NCBI GenBank assembly: GCA_019637955.1
Contig: JAHBUS010000003.1
Coordinates: 248,001 to 312,000, forward strand
Length of the DNA stretch: 64,000 bases
Origin: Pseudobdellovibrionaceae bacterium
GTDB taxonomy: Bacteria; Bdellovibrionota; Bdellovibrionia; Bdellovibrionales; Bdellovibrionaceae
Direction of reading: 5' to 3'
The position numbers and the translations under genes are program-made. The notes under the pieces were generated by a model, which saw only the letters and a list, made by a program, of their open reading frames with translations, did no database searches and was not told where the DNA came from. Shown here piece after piece: positions 8,783-17,119 of the stretch. Each line of letters starts with the position of its first letter. Position 1 is the stretch's first letter.

Positions 8783-10005
8783 TTGCGGCCCGGTTTCTTT
8801 TTGGCGGGAGCCTTGGGAGCGGGCGGCGCTTCGACGGCGGGCGCCGGCGTGGTCACCGCCGCACCGGGAATCAGCTCGAGCTCACCGTAGATCGGCAAGT
8901 GATCCGAAACACCTTTGCCTTCTTTGAGATTGAAACGCTCGGGGCGTCCGCTCCACTGCATTTGGTACTGCCCCCAGATGGGCGTCATGATGGTGTCGGG
9001 AATGAGTTTGTAGCCCACGCCTTTGCCGTCCGCGAGGTTTTGCGAGAACACCAAGATGTCGAGGTAATCCCAAACACCGCGGTAGTTGTGCGTGCCCTTG
9101 CAGGTCTTGCAGCCGACCTTGTGGCTGACGAGCCCCATGGCGCCAATGTGCTTGTCGAAGATGCCGCTCTCTTCGTTTTCGATGTCGGTGATATTCCAGT
9201 CACCGCCCACAACCCACGCCGATCCTTCGGGCAAAGCTTTGATCGCGCGCGTGAGCGTGTTCATGGCGTCTTGGCGCTCTTCAATCGGGTTGGACTGCGA
9301 GGGGAAGTGAAGGCTGTAAACGTAGAGAGTGGCGCCATTGGGAAGACGCAAAGGCACTTCGAGAATCCCGCGCGTGCCCCAGGGGCGGCGGGTCGGGTCT
9401 TTGGACGGCGAAAATTCAACGCGGTGGAGCTTGGGTTTGCCGGCGAGCGGGAAGCGGGACATCAAGCCGGTGTCGATTCCGCGCATGTCGTCGCCCTCGA
9501 TCAGCTCGATGGTTTTGTAGCCAGCGGCAGGAAGGCCCTCTTCGCTGAGGCGCTTGAGGACGCGCAAGTTCTCGACTTCCACCAGAATCAGAATGTCAGG
9601 CCCGCGCTCATGCACCTGCAAAATCGCGTCGGCGGTGTGCTTGATTTTGGTGCGCACGGCGGCGTCATCCCAGTTGGTCTCTTCGCATTCGACGCGGCGG
9701 TAACCGCTCTGCTTGGCGCAGTAGGCTTTGGCCTCGGAACTCTTGAGTTTTGTCTGAATCGGAAGCCAGGTGTAGTCCTCGCGGTTGTCGTCGTGGAGTT
9801 CGTCAAAGAAGTTCTCGACGTTGTAAGACATGATGCTGATGCGGTTCTCGGGGGCGGGGCCTTTGAGCGGGTTTCCGGCCGACGGCAATTTGCTCGCGCA
9901 GCCCATCGCCCAGAGGGCGAGACCCAGGAGGAATCCCGTGCTGCAGGCACTCAGCACGCGTCGATTCGAATTGAAAAAAATGCCGCTTTTTCCTGCTGCC
10001 GCCAT
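8779..10005 (-). CDS. endonuclease/exonuclease/phosphatase-fold lipoprotein
   Basis: A 408-residue protein of the EEP superfamily (DNase I-like metal-dependent phosphoesterases). A lipobox Ala-Met-Gly-Cys (Cys36) predicts lipid anchoring. The fold's motifs are present in order: MSYNVENFFD near the start of the domain, LVEVEN (catalytic Glu), VYSLHFPSQS, GGDWNITD (the GDxN motif) and the terminal SDHLPI. A proline/alanine and lysine-rich tail of about 35 residues follows. As a surface or periplasmic enzyme it could act on extracellular nucleic acid or phosphoesters; substrate is inference. An AGGA-type ribosome site precedes the start. Confidence 0.85.
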   Translation of the reverse strand: MAAAGKSGIFFNSNRRVLSACSTGFLLGLALWAMGCASKLPSAGNPLKGPAPENRISIMSYNVENFFDELHDDNREDYTWLPIQTKLKSSEAKAYCAKQSGYRRVECEETNWDDAAVRTKIKHTADAILQVHERGPDILILVEVENLRVLKRLSEEGLPAAGYKTIELIEGDDMRGIDTGLMSRFPLAGKPKLHRVEFSPSKDPTRRPWGTRGILEVPLRLPNGATLYVYSLHFPSQSNPIEERQDAMNTLTRAIKALPEGSAWVVGGDWNITDIENEESGIFDKHIGAMGLVSHKVGCKTCKGTHNYRGVWDYLDILVFSQNLADGKGVGYKLIPDTIMTPIWGQYQMQWSGRPERFNLKEGKGVSDHLPIYGELELIPGAAVTTPAPAVEAPPAPKAPAKKKPGRK

Positions 10006-10128
10006 GGGTCCTCCCGACGTTTACGGTCGTTGACTGTGGATTTGAAGATGCGCCCACCATAACACAAAGAGGACTTGCGAAAAGCGGGAGTTTTGGGTCA
10101 TAACACGCCCAGCAAAGAGGAGACCTCA

Positions 10129-11073
10129 ATGAGCTTGAATCCTGTCGTCCGTTTGTTGTCCTTCGCGGCCTTGATCGCCGCCCTGGCCGCGCCTTTGACG
10201 GCTCACGCTCAAGACAATGAGTACATCTTCAACACCACCGGCCAGATGTCGGACTTGGGTCTCTCGAAATGGGGTCTCAGTTACTTCAACTTCTCGTCCG
10301 CCGAAATGGAATACGCCAACCGCGGGGGCGCTTCGGCCTACATCTACCAATACCTGTCGTTCAATTATAAGTTCGCACCCGATCAGCGCTTCGCGATCCG
10401 CCCGGCCTTCGGAACCGAGACCGCCGGCGTTTACGACAACTTCGGCAACACGCGCCCGATGAGCACCAAGCTCTCGGATCTGCACGTGACTTACAGCAAT
10501 TACAACATCGCGAGCTTCCCCGGTGAGTTTGACCTTTCGGGAACTTTCTATCTCTACGCGCCCACCAGCGAGTCGTCGCAAGAAAAAAAATGGGCCGCGC
10601 GCGTGCGTTCGTGGATGATCCTCAAAAAAACCCTCGATCGCAATTGGACCGTCACGTACAACGCCAAGCCGGAGTATTTCTTCAACACGCAAAAAGCGTA
10701 TCGCAGCGAGCGCGTGAACGTCGATCCCGCGGGTCAGACCTTCACCACCATTCGCGCCAATAACAACAAGATGGCCGAGTACGATCACTACATCGAGGTC
10801 AGCCGCTTTGCGAACAAGTACTTCACGCCGCAGCTCTCGGTCGGCTGGGTGTACGAGTGGTACCACGATTCGAACGAAGCCGATTCGCGTGATCTCGTCT
10901 CGGAAAGCTTCAAGATCGCGCCGAGCACGTGGATCAATGTCAACCGCCAACTGCGCTTTATCGTGGGCGTCGAGAACCAAGTGAACATCCGCCGTCCCAC
11001 GAACGGGGAGTTCCGCCTCTTCCGTGAGCAAGACAACCAGTATTACCTGATGACTTTCTGGACGATCATGTAA
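10129..11073 (+). CDS. outer-membrane beta-barrel protein (porin-like)
   Basis: A 314-residue secreted protein with a typical Sec signal ending in Ala-His-Ala before Gln-Asp. The mature part is strand-rich with many aromatic residues and no long helices, consistent with a barrel. ATG at 10129 follows AGAGGAG; an upstream in-frame start at 10075 lacks this and would bury the signal peptide. The chain ends in Trp-Thr-Ile-Met rather than a canonical terminal Phe. It is divergent from the EEP lipoprotein gene, with about 120 bp between them for promoters. Specific function unknown. Confidence 0.75.
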   Translation: MSLNPVVRLLSFAALIAALAAPLTAHAQDNEYIFNTTGQMSDLGLSKWGLSYFNFSSAEMEYANRGGASAYIYQYLSFNYKFAPDQRFAIRPAFGTETAGVYDNFGNTRPMSTKLSDLHVTYSNYNIASFPGEFDLSGTFYLYAPTSESSQEKKWAARVRSWMILKKTLDRNWTVTYNAKPEYFFNTQKAYRSERVNVDPAGQTFTTIRANNNKMAEYDHYIEVSRFANKYFTPQLSVGWVYEWYHDSNEADSRDLVSESFKIAPSTWINVNRQLRFIVGVENQVNIRRPTNGEFRLFREQDNQYYLMTFWTIM

Positions 11074-11086
11074 CAATCGTTCCCGG

Positions 11087-11977
11087 ATGATTCAGCTCAA
11101 TTACCATCACCTCTACTATTTCAAAGTCATCGCGACCGAGGGGAGCATCTCCAAGGCCGCGCAAAAGCTGAGACTCGGGCAGCCGACGCTCAGCATGCAG
11201 CTGAAGCAATTCGAAGATTTTTTGGGTCATCAGCTTTTCGAGCGCAAGAACCGCAGCTTGGTTTTGACCGAAATGGGCCGCGTGGTTCTGTCTTACGCGA
11301 ACGAGATTTTTCATCTCGGCGAAGAGATGCTGCAAACCATTGAAGACCGTCCCAACAAACAAAAACGCATGAAGCTGCAAATCGGCGCGCTGGACAGCGT
11401 GCCGAAATCGGTGGTGCGCTCGCTGATGCGCACGGCCTACGCCAAAGCGGACTGCCAAATCTCGATTCTCGAAGGCGACGGGCCTGACCTGATCAAAGAG
11501 CTCATCGAGCACCGCTTGGATCTCGTTTTGTCCAACGCGGCGGCGCCGAGCCTCACCGAAGAGCGCCTGTTCACCAAGTCGCTCGTCAAGATGCCGCTGA
11601 TCGTGTGCGGGTCGCGCCGGTTCATCAATCTGCGCGCCAATTTTCCGCGCTCGCTCGCGGGCCAGCCGTTCATCGTGCCCACCGCGCATTCGCGCGTGCG
11701 CCACGAATTGGAGCATTTTTTCGAGAACCATCTGCTGCAAGTGGACGTCATCGCCGAGACTCAAGACACCGCCTTGATGAAAACGCTGGCGGCCGATGGC
11801 CAGGGCTTGATCGTCATCGGCGAGCACGCGGTGCGCGCGCCGTTGCAAGATGGTTTGATGGTGAAAATCGGCGAGCTTGAAGGTCATTTCGAGGAAATCT
11901 GGCTGATCGCCGCTCAACGCAAAATTCAGAACCCCATCGCCAAAGAGATCATGAAAGACTTTAACGTCAATTTGTAA
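11087..11977 (+). CDS. LysR family transcriptional regulator, NhaR-like
   Basis: A 296-residue LysR-type regulator. The N-terminal winged helix-turn-helix reads LNYHHLYYFKVIATEGSISK and continues to QPTLSMQLKQFE, very close to the NhaR subgroup, which responds to sodium or pH in enterobacteria. The C-terminal half is a periplasmic-binding-protein-like effector domain ending at the normal family length. It starts 14 bases after the barrel gene and could control it, but no LysR-type site was identified, so that is inference. Confidence 0.88.
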   Translation: MIQLNYHHLYYFKVIATEGSISKAAQKLRLGQPTLSMQLKQFEDFLGHQLFERKNRSLVLTEMGRVVLSYANEIFHLGEEMLQTIEDRPNKQKRMKLQIGALDSVPKSVVRSLMRTAYAKADCQISILEGDGPDLIKELIEHRLDLVLSNAAAPSLTEERLFTKSLVKMPLIVCGSRRFINLRANFPRSLAGQPFIVPTAHSRVRHELEHFFENHLLQVDVIAETQDTALMKTLAADGQGLIVIGEHAVRAPLQDGLMVKIGELEGHFEEIWLIAAQRKIQNPIAKEIMKDFNVNL

Positions 11978-12127
11978 GCGGCTTTGTCCCCCGTGGTTCC
12001 TCCGTCTCCGCTCTGTTCAGGCGTCGAAGTTTTTCTCGACACGTCTCAAAATGAAACGTCCCGGTCGCGCCTTGGTGGCTCTGGGCGGGCGAGACCCTTG
12101 CAATCCTTCTCAGTGTTGGGGGATCTC

Positions 12128-13072
12128 ATGCGGTTGTTCTTCGGTTTCACTCTCTTCGTCTCGCTTTTCATGATGATGGCTTGCCAGCCGTCTCGACCGG
12201 GCTCGAATTCGAACATCGCGCTCAATTGGGACGCATCCGATAAACTCATCCATGGCAGCACCGCCGCCGAGTCGTCGCGTTTCGGTTTGGCGATGATGAT
12301 CGTGCGCGGAGAAAAGTGGAGCACCTGTTCGGCCACGATCATCGGCCGCCGTTTGATTCTGACGGCAGCACATTGTCTCTCCCATCTTCAAGAGAGTCCC
12401 GCGCGCTTGGTTCTGTGGCGCAATCCCTTGACCCGCGACGCCTCTGGCGCCTCTCAACCCTCGAACGCGGACGGGCTCATGGAGCCCATCGCCGAGATCG
12501 TCCGTCATGTGCGCCACCCCTTGTTCCGCGATGGCGACACGCAGAACGGCTACGACTTGGCGGTGGGTTACACCGACCGGGATTTTCCGGCCGACATGGC
12601 GCCGGTCGCGCTCGCGCCTAAAAACTGGCTCGCGCTTCCGATTCTGAAGTTCTATTTCGTGGGGGCGGGTTCCAAGCATCCCAACCCGATGATGGATCAA
12701 ACGGCGCAGACGCTTCAGCAAGGCGACGTGACCGGTGAAACGACCGTCACGCGGGCGTCGTACATGGGATGGATGGGCGATGCGTTTTCGCATTCACCGT
12801 TGAACCCGGGCGATCGTTTGGTCTCAGCCACCGAAAGTTTGCAGCGAACCTTCATCTGCAAAGGCGACTCGGGGGGAGCGCTAGTTCAGCGCAATGACGA
12901 TGGTTCCTCGATGCAGGTCGGAATTCTGGTCACGACGTTTATGCGAAAATTTGAAGGTCAGCCCGTTTGCTACGGATCGGCGATGACGTCGGTCCCGGTC
13001 AGCGCGCACGCCGATTGGATTCAAAAGACCATGTTGGACTTGAGCAACTATTCAAAAGCTGAGACTCGGTGA
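12128..13072 (+). CDS. trypsin-like serine protease, lipid-anchored
   Basis: A 314-residue S1-family protease. The signal ends in the lipobox Met-Met-Ala-Cys (Cys19). The catalytic triad is visible: His82 in TAAHC, Asp143 in NGYDLAVG and Ser248 in GDSGGA. Length suits a single S1 domain. ATG at 12128 is preferred because GGGGGA lies just upstream, whereas the in-frame extension to 11984 has no signal-like start. As a surface or periplasmic protease it fits the rich secreted hydrolase set of this genome. It is the last core gene before the AT-rich island. Confidence 0.88.
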   Translation: MRLFFGFTLFVSLFMMMACQPSRPGSNSNIALNWDASDKLIHGSTAAESSRFGLAMMIVRGEKWSTCSATIIGRRLILTAAHCLSHLQESPARLVLWRNPLTRDASGASQPSNADGLMEPIAEIVRHVRHPLFRDGDTQNGYDLAVGYTDRDFPADMAPVALAPKNWLALPILKFYFVGAGSKHPNPMMDQTAQTLQQGDVTGETTVTRASYMGWMGDAFSHSPLNPGDRLVSATESLQRTFICKGDSGGALVQRNDDGSSMQVGILVTTFMRKFEGQPVCYGSAMTSVPVSAHADWIQKTMLDLSNYSKAETR

Positions 13073-13120
13073 ATGTCGGCTTGTCTGTGTGTCAGGCGTC
13101 AAAGATGCTGTGGATTTTGA

Positions 13121-14662
13121 TCATTTAAGGCAATTTGCGACTTTGCCTCTGCCAGCAATTGATCTAATCTCGTTGAGGCTATCGCTTTCAAAGGCTCGTG
13201 TCGCTGGCCAGTGCTTTACCTTTTTGAATGAAAAACCATCTTTTTTGGTGCAAAGCCATATGCCTTCTTTGCTTAACAGGCCAACCCCATTAGCGTTTAC
13301 GAGGCGCGCGTATGAGCAGACCTGTCCAAAGTCTTTTTGAAGTTGGTCATTAGTAATGATCGACATCTTTGCCTCCCAAACCCAATCAGCAGTAATTGAT
13401 TTTTCTCTGCTGTTGTCTTTTGCGTTTATTAGGTAGTCCGGGATGACTTTGTCTTTGCGACCTACCCTGAGCTTAACCTGTCTACGCCAATCCGATTTCT
13501 TGAATCCAAGTTCATTAAGCAGTGGTTCAAGGATTTGAATTTCGACGTCTCTTTCTGTCCTAATTCGCGTATTGGCGATTTCTTTGTCGCTAAGCCTAGG
13601 AAGAGCGCTAATGTCCATTCCCTTGCTCTCCAAAAGGATCAGTAGGCGATCGTAGTATTTTTTTGCGATCGGCTTTCCGTTGACTCCGTGCATGTTCGAC
13701 CTAACTAGAGGAAACTGTGAGAATAATAGATCTGATTTGAGTTCCCTTAGAGTTATTGGTTCGACAAGTTGAGGAAGACCCATCCAAACAGTGTTGTAGA
13801 ATCCACGAAATGGTTCAACGCCACCGGGCCGGACAGCGCGCCAGATTGAATGGATTCGGCTCCTCGGGCTGAGGCAATACATCACAATAATGTCGCCCAC
13901 AGAGGTCTCTTTACTGCCCTGCCAAAAAGTTCGAGTTCTTTCGTCGATATTGTCGAGGAACTCGAAATCACCGTTGTTTGAGATTCCTCCTCCGACGAAC
14001 CACGCTCTATTAGGCTCTGGTAGATTTGAAATTTCGGGAAACTTCAGGTCTACGACTTCGGGAGCGAAGCCATAGAGAAAAACCGGAAGATGTTCGGTCT
14101 CTAGATCCAGAGAGACCCAAAAGTTGAAGAGAGATTTGCATATCTCAAGGTAGTAGAAAAACCTGGCGTCGTAGTCGCTCTTCGGTGGGACAGGAGGGAG
14201 GAATATCCCGAATTCACCAAAGATCTTTTCGAGAGCATAAAAATTAGGATAAAAATAGTATGGGAAGAAAAACTTGGGGTACATGCAGTATAAAGCTGCC
14301 GAAAGAGTCTTAATGTCGTCTACTTCGAAAAGTGATGCTTCCTCATCTTCATCGGGGCAGAGAGTGTCGACCCCTTGGAAGTAGGCTTCAGCCTCAGGCC
14401 ATGAATCTACTGAACTCGGGATCAGCTTGTCTTTTTCACATTGTCGTAATTCGCGAATTGCGTCGCTAACGCTTTCTATCACGGTCTTAACATCATAATT
14501 ACTCGGATGCAGGGTTCCCTCGTAGGCCCAGCTGCTAGTAAATTCTTGGAGAGACACGTCGTGCTTTGCATGTCTTTCCTCAAGATTGGCGAAAAACTCA
14601 AGCCATTGCTTTCCCTTTGATGACTCTAGATACATATCCCAGAGGAACTTATTCAGTTTCAT
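13121..14662 (-). CDS. EVE-like (PUA-fold) domain fused to HsdR-N-type PD-(D/E)xK nuclease; candidate restriction/anti-phage effector
   Basis: A 513-residue protein with three parts. Residues 1-215 are a helical region with an aromatic segment FFFPYYFYPNF, followed by PPVPPKSDYDARFFYYLE, of a kind I associate with McrB-like and other restriction proteins. Residues about 219-350 look like an EVE or ASCH/PUA-like domain (WFVGGG, then TFWQGSKETSVGDIIVMY, then IWRAV); such domains often sense modified bases. Residues about 365-480 match the HsdR N-terminal nuclease: E374, P-D409-Y, E430-A-K432 and Q441. There is no helicase domain, so this is not a full HsdR. Base use is visibly AT-richer than the flanks, which suggests horizontal acquisition. 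Confidence 0.75.
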   Translation of the reverse strand: MKLNKFLWDMYLESSKGKQWLEFFANLEERHAKHDVSLQEFTSSWAYEGTLHPSNYDVKTVIESVSDAIRELRQCEKDKLIPSSVDSWPEAEAYFQGVDTLCPDEDEEASLFEVDDIKTLSAALYCMYPKFFFPYYFYPNFYALEKIFGEFGIFLPPVPPKSDYDARFFYYLEICKSLFNFWVSLDLETEHLPVFLYGFAPEVVDLKFPEISNLPEPNRAWFVGGGISNNGDFEFLDNIDERTRTFWQGSKETSVGDIIVMYCLSPRSRIHSIWRAVRPGGVEPFRGFYNTVWMGLPQLVEPITLRELKSDLLFSQFPLVRSNMHGVNGKPIAKKYYDRLLILLESKGMDISALPRLSDKEIANTRIRTERDVEIQILEPLLNELGFKKSDWRRQVKLRVGRKDKVIPDYLINAKDNSREKSITADWVWEAKMSIITNDQLQKDFGQVCSYARLVNANGVGLLSKEGIWLCTKKDGFSFKKVKHWPATRAFESDSLNEIRSIAGRGKVANCLK

Positions 14663-14731
14663 GAAAAACTAGTCATCACGATTAGCAGGCAAGCCATTTT
14701 AGATTCGAATTGCCGACTATTTCCTGCGTGA

Positions 14732-14760
14732 TTAGGAATTATATATGACACTAATATAAT
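14732..14760. promoter_or_regulatory. candidate overlapping divergent promoters
   Basis: Two perfect TATAAT boxes face in opposite directions: plus strand 14755-14760 and minus strand 14743-14738. The two boxes plus one flanking base form a 7-bp inverted repeat 9 bp apart. They sit in the AT-rich gap between the nuclease gene and the membrane-protein gene. The matching -35 boxes are poor (TTAGGA on plus, CTCAGG on minus). The geometry means one polymerase would exclude the other, or a dimeric regulator could bind across both. Confidence 0.45.
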
Positions 14761-14832
14761 CCTGAGGGCAGAATTAATAGAAGGCAATTTAAATTGTGTT
14801 TAGCATTCATGACCTATGAAATAGAGGTTTGA

Positions 14833-15480
14833 TTGAATAGAGTAGAGTATCAGAAAAGTGCGATCGAGAAGTTCATCTCCATTCTCGAGTCTAGATTCTC
14901 TTCTCCATTTTTTGGACCGCTTATTTTGTCATGGAGTATTCTCAACTGGCGAATTCCCATTTACTTGGTATTTGGGGGAGATGCTTCGAGAGCTACTTAC
15001 ATCGCAGAGTATTTACACGCAGCTTCAGCACTAGATACAGTGATTTGGCCCGCATTGATCGGTGGGGCTTACTGTTTTGGTGGGCCTATTGTTTCAGCTA
15101 TGTATGATCGTTTTCTTGCAAAGCTAGCTCAGCGTGAAGTGCGAATCAGAATTAAAGAAGATCAGGACCTCGAGTACTACAGAATCTACAACACCGTTCC
15201 CGGCGAATTCTTCGAGGCGTTGAGGAAACATGCAAAAAATTTAGCTGAAATGGGCGGTAATCTAAGCGCCGCTCTCAAAATGCCAGATCTGTCGAATGAT
15301 CGAAATGTTTTCGCTTCTGTCGTCAAGCAAACCGTCGATCTGGTTGAAAAAGTCCGCGATATGGATAAGCTATTGGAGCCATTTCCCGACCTGAGCATTG
15401 CTCAGCCGTCTGAGGTTATTGAGCGGCATTCAAAATCTAAGAAAATTTATAAAAAGAAGGTTTTCGGCGAGGGCGCTTAA
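14833..15480 (+). CDS. two-helix membrane protein of the AT-rich island, family unknown
   Basis: A 215-residue protein starting at TTG 14833 behind AGAGG. Residues about 25-48 and 70-92 are hydrophobic and form two likely membrane helices. The rest is a charged cytoplasmic region rich in Glu and Lys, ending in a basic tail. I do not recognise the family. It is divergent from the EVE-nuclease gene, shares its AT-rich composition and is the only other gene in the island. A linked role, such as a membrane effector or immunity partner, is possible but is inference from position. Confidence 0.65.
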   Translation: MNRVEYQKSAIEKFISILESRFSSPFFGPLILSWSILNWRIPIYLVFGGDASRATYIAEYLHAASALDTVIWPALIGGAYCFGGPIVSAMYDRFLAKLAQREVRIRIKEDQDLEYYRIYNTVPGEFFEALRKHAKNLAEMGGNLSAALKMPDLSNDRNVFASVVKQTVDLVEKVRDMDKLLEPFPDLSIAQPSEVIERHSKSKKIYKKKVFGEGA

Positions 15481-15487
15481 AGTTAGC

Positions 15488-16369
15488 TTACAGCTGTAGC
15501 AAAACTTCGAGCGGCGCTACATCCACGGGGCGCTCCAGCGAGAACCGCTGACCCTTGTAAGTGCCCTCGATCCGCTCGCAGGATAGCGCGAACTCCTCCC
15601 ACAACGGCGACAGAGAAGGGCCTCCGCCATACAGGGCGTCTCCCAAGAGCGGCGCGCTTTCGAAAGCCATTTGCACGCGGATCTGGTGCGTGCGTCCGGT
15701 GAGAAGCTTGATCTCTTGCCGGCACCATCCGTTTTCCAAATTCTGACGCCCGAGCACCTCAAGATCGCAGCGAACCGTGTAGTCCGCAGACTCGGTGGGC
15801 GAGAGCTCGCGGGGAGCGCGGTCGGTCTTTTTCATCCAGTGCGTCCAAAGTCCCGACCCTCGTAGCGGCGCGGGTCCGATGCTGGCGTAGATTTTTTCGC
15901 TGGTGGGAAGCGTGTCCGAATTCATCACGCGCGCCGCAATGTGGGATGTCGCGAACAAAAGCAGACCTCTCGTGCCGACATCTAGGCGGCTCAGACCCCA
16001 AAGTTCACGGCCCGTTTGCGCTTCGAGCGCCGCTTTGACGTTTTCAATTTGATTGTCAAGAGTCGGGTGAGACGGAACGCCCGCCGGTTTCCAGGCCGCG
16101 ATCCAATCCTGTTCTTCGTGGGCCACACGAATTTTTGTCAGCTGTTCTTGAGGAAAGCGTTTGGGCCGAAGGTGCACGCGGATCAGGTCATTTGCTTGAA
16201 AGGTGGGCACCTCGTCGGGCGACCAACGTTTTTGATTGCGATAAATCGCGCCAAAACGAACGAGCTCCTCCAGGGCATTCTTGCTCAGTGCGAAAAAACT
16301 CCGCACAAAGTCCAGGCCGTCGGTGACCTCGGGAACAAGGGCGAACTGAATGCGGTCCGAAGAGTTCAT
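15488..16369 (-). CDS. RluA-family pseudouridine synthase
   Basis: A roughly 293-residue RNA pseudouridine synthase. The catalytic motif reads LSRLDVGTRGLLLFA, with the conserved Asp of the RluA family. The later TGRTHQIRVQMA and LLGDALYGG match the family's other conserved blocks. The N-terminal S4-like region is diverged. ATG at 16369 is chosen; an in-frame TTG at 16405 would add 12 residues, and neither has a good ribosome site. The target uridine (rRNA or tRNA) cannot be read from sequence. Confidence 0.85.
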   Translation of the reverse strand: MNSSDRIQFALVPEVTDGLDFVRSFFALSKNALEELVRFGAIYRNQKRWSPDEVPTFQANDLIRVHLRPKRFPQEQLTKIRVAHEEQDWIAAWKPAGVPSHPTLDNQIENVKAALEAQTGRELWGLSRLDVGTRGLLLFATSHIAARVMNSDTLPTSEKIYASIGPAPLRGSGLWTHWMKKTDRAPRELSPTESADYTVRCDLEVLGRQNLENGWCRQEIKLLTGRTHQIRVQMAFESAPLLGDALYGGGPSLSPLWEEFALSCERIEGTYKGQRFSLERPVDVAPLEVLLQL

Positions 16370-16434
16370 TCTTGCGGGCTTACACGATGCAACGAAGGTC
16401 TGCAATTGAAAGAAACGGTGTTAGCGTTGAGTGA

Positions 16435-17100
16435 ATGTCATTTGCTCAGGAACCCATTTTTCAATGGCTCTCGCAATATGCTTACCAGCCCGAAGTCGTC
16501 TACTTCGGCGTTTTCGCGATGATGATCGCCAGCGGCTTCGGTTTTCCGATGCCCGAAGAGGTGACGATCGTCAGCGTGGGCATCATCACGTACATGGGCG
16601 CGCATCCCGAGCATTTTCCACCACCGTATCCGGGAGCCCCGGTTGTCAACGGCTACGAAGCGGCGGCCATCACCCTCTTCTCGGTGGTGTTCGCCGATCT
16701 GCTCGTGTTCTCCATCGGCCGTTTCTTTGGGCGCAAGCTCATGAAGCGCAACTGGTTCAAGCGTCTGTTCAGCGATGAGCGCATGGCGCGCGTGAATGAG
16801 TTCATGAAAAAGTACGGCGTCTACGCCGCGTTCATCTTTCGCTTCACCCCGGGCCTGCGCTTCCCGGCGCACATCGCGATGGGCATGACGAACTTTTCGA
16901 TGTGGCAGTTCGTTCTGGTCGACGGCTTGGCCGCGCTCATCAGCGTGCCGACGCAGATCTTGCTGATCTACCATTACGGCGAACCGATCCTGGGCGCCTT
17001 GCAAAAATTTAAGTACGTGATCTTCGGCGCGCTGGCGGTCGCTTTGATCGCCTACTTCGTGCGCAAACTCTACCTCCGACTTCGCACCCGCACCGCTTAG
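16435..17100 (+). CDS. DedA family membrane protein
   Basis: A 221-residue DedA (SNARE-associated/VTT) protein. It shows the family's re-entrant region GFGFPMPEEVTIVSVG, the central GRFFGRK and the basic-plus-Pro block FIFRFTPGLRFPAHIAMG, followed by two more membrane helices. DedA proteins are thought to act as lipid scramblases or transporters in the inner membrane, for example for undecaprenyl phosphate. Divergent from the pseudouridine synthase gene with a short gap. Confidence 0.9.
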   Translation: MSFAQEPIFQWLSQYAYQPEVVYFGVFAMMIASGFGFPMPEEVTIVSVGIITYMGAHPEHFPPPYPGAPVVNGYEAAAITLFSVVFADLLVFSIGRFFGRKLMKRNWFKRLFSDERMARVNEFMKKYGVYAAFIFRFTPGLRFPAHIAMGMTNFSMWQFVLVDGLAALISVPTQILLIYHYGEPILGALQKFKYVIFGALAVALIAYFVRKLYLRLRTRTA

Positions 17101-17119
17101 GGCCGGGCCGGATCTTCAA

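Noticed and set aside
13089-13340. 83-aa plus-strand frame within the nuclease gene
   Set aside because: Lies wholly opposite the HsdR-N region and has no ribosome site or homology signal.
13121-14662. Complete type I restriction HsdR subunit
   Set aside because: Only the N-terminal nuclease-like domain is present; there are no DEAD-box helicase motifs and no HsdM or HsdS genes nearby.
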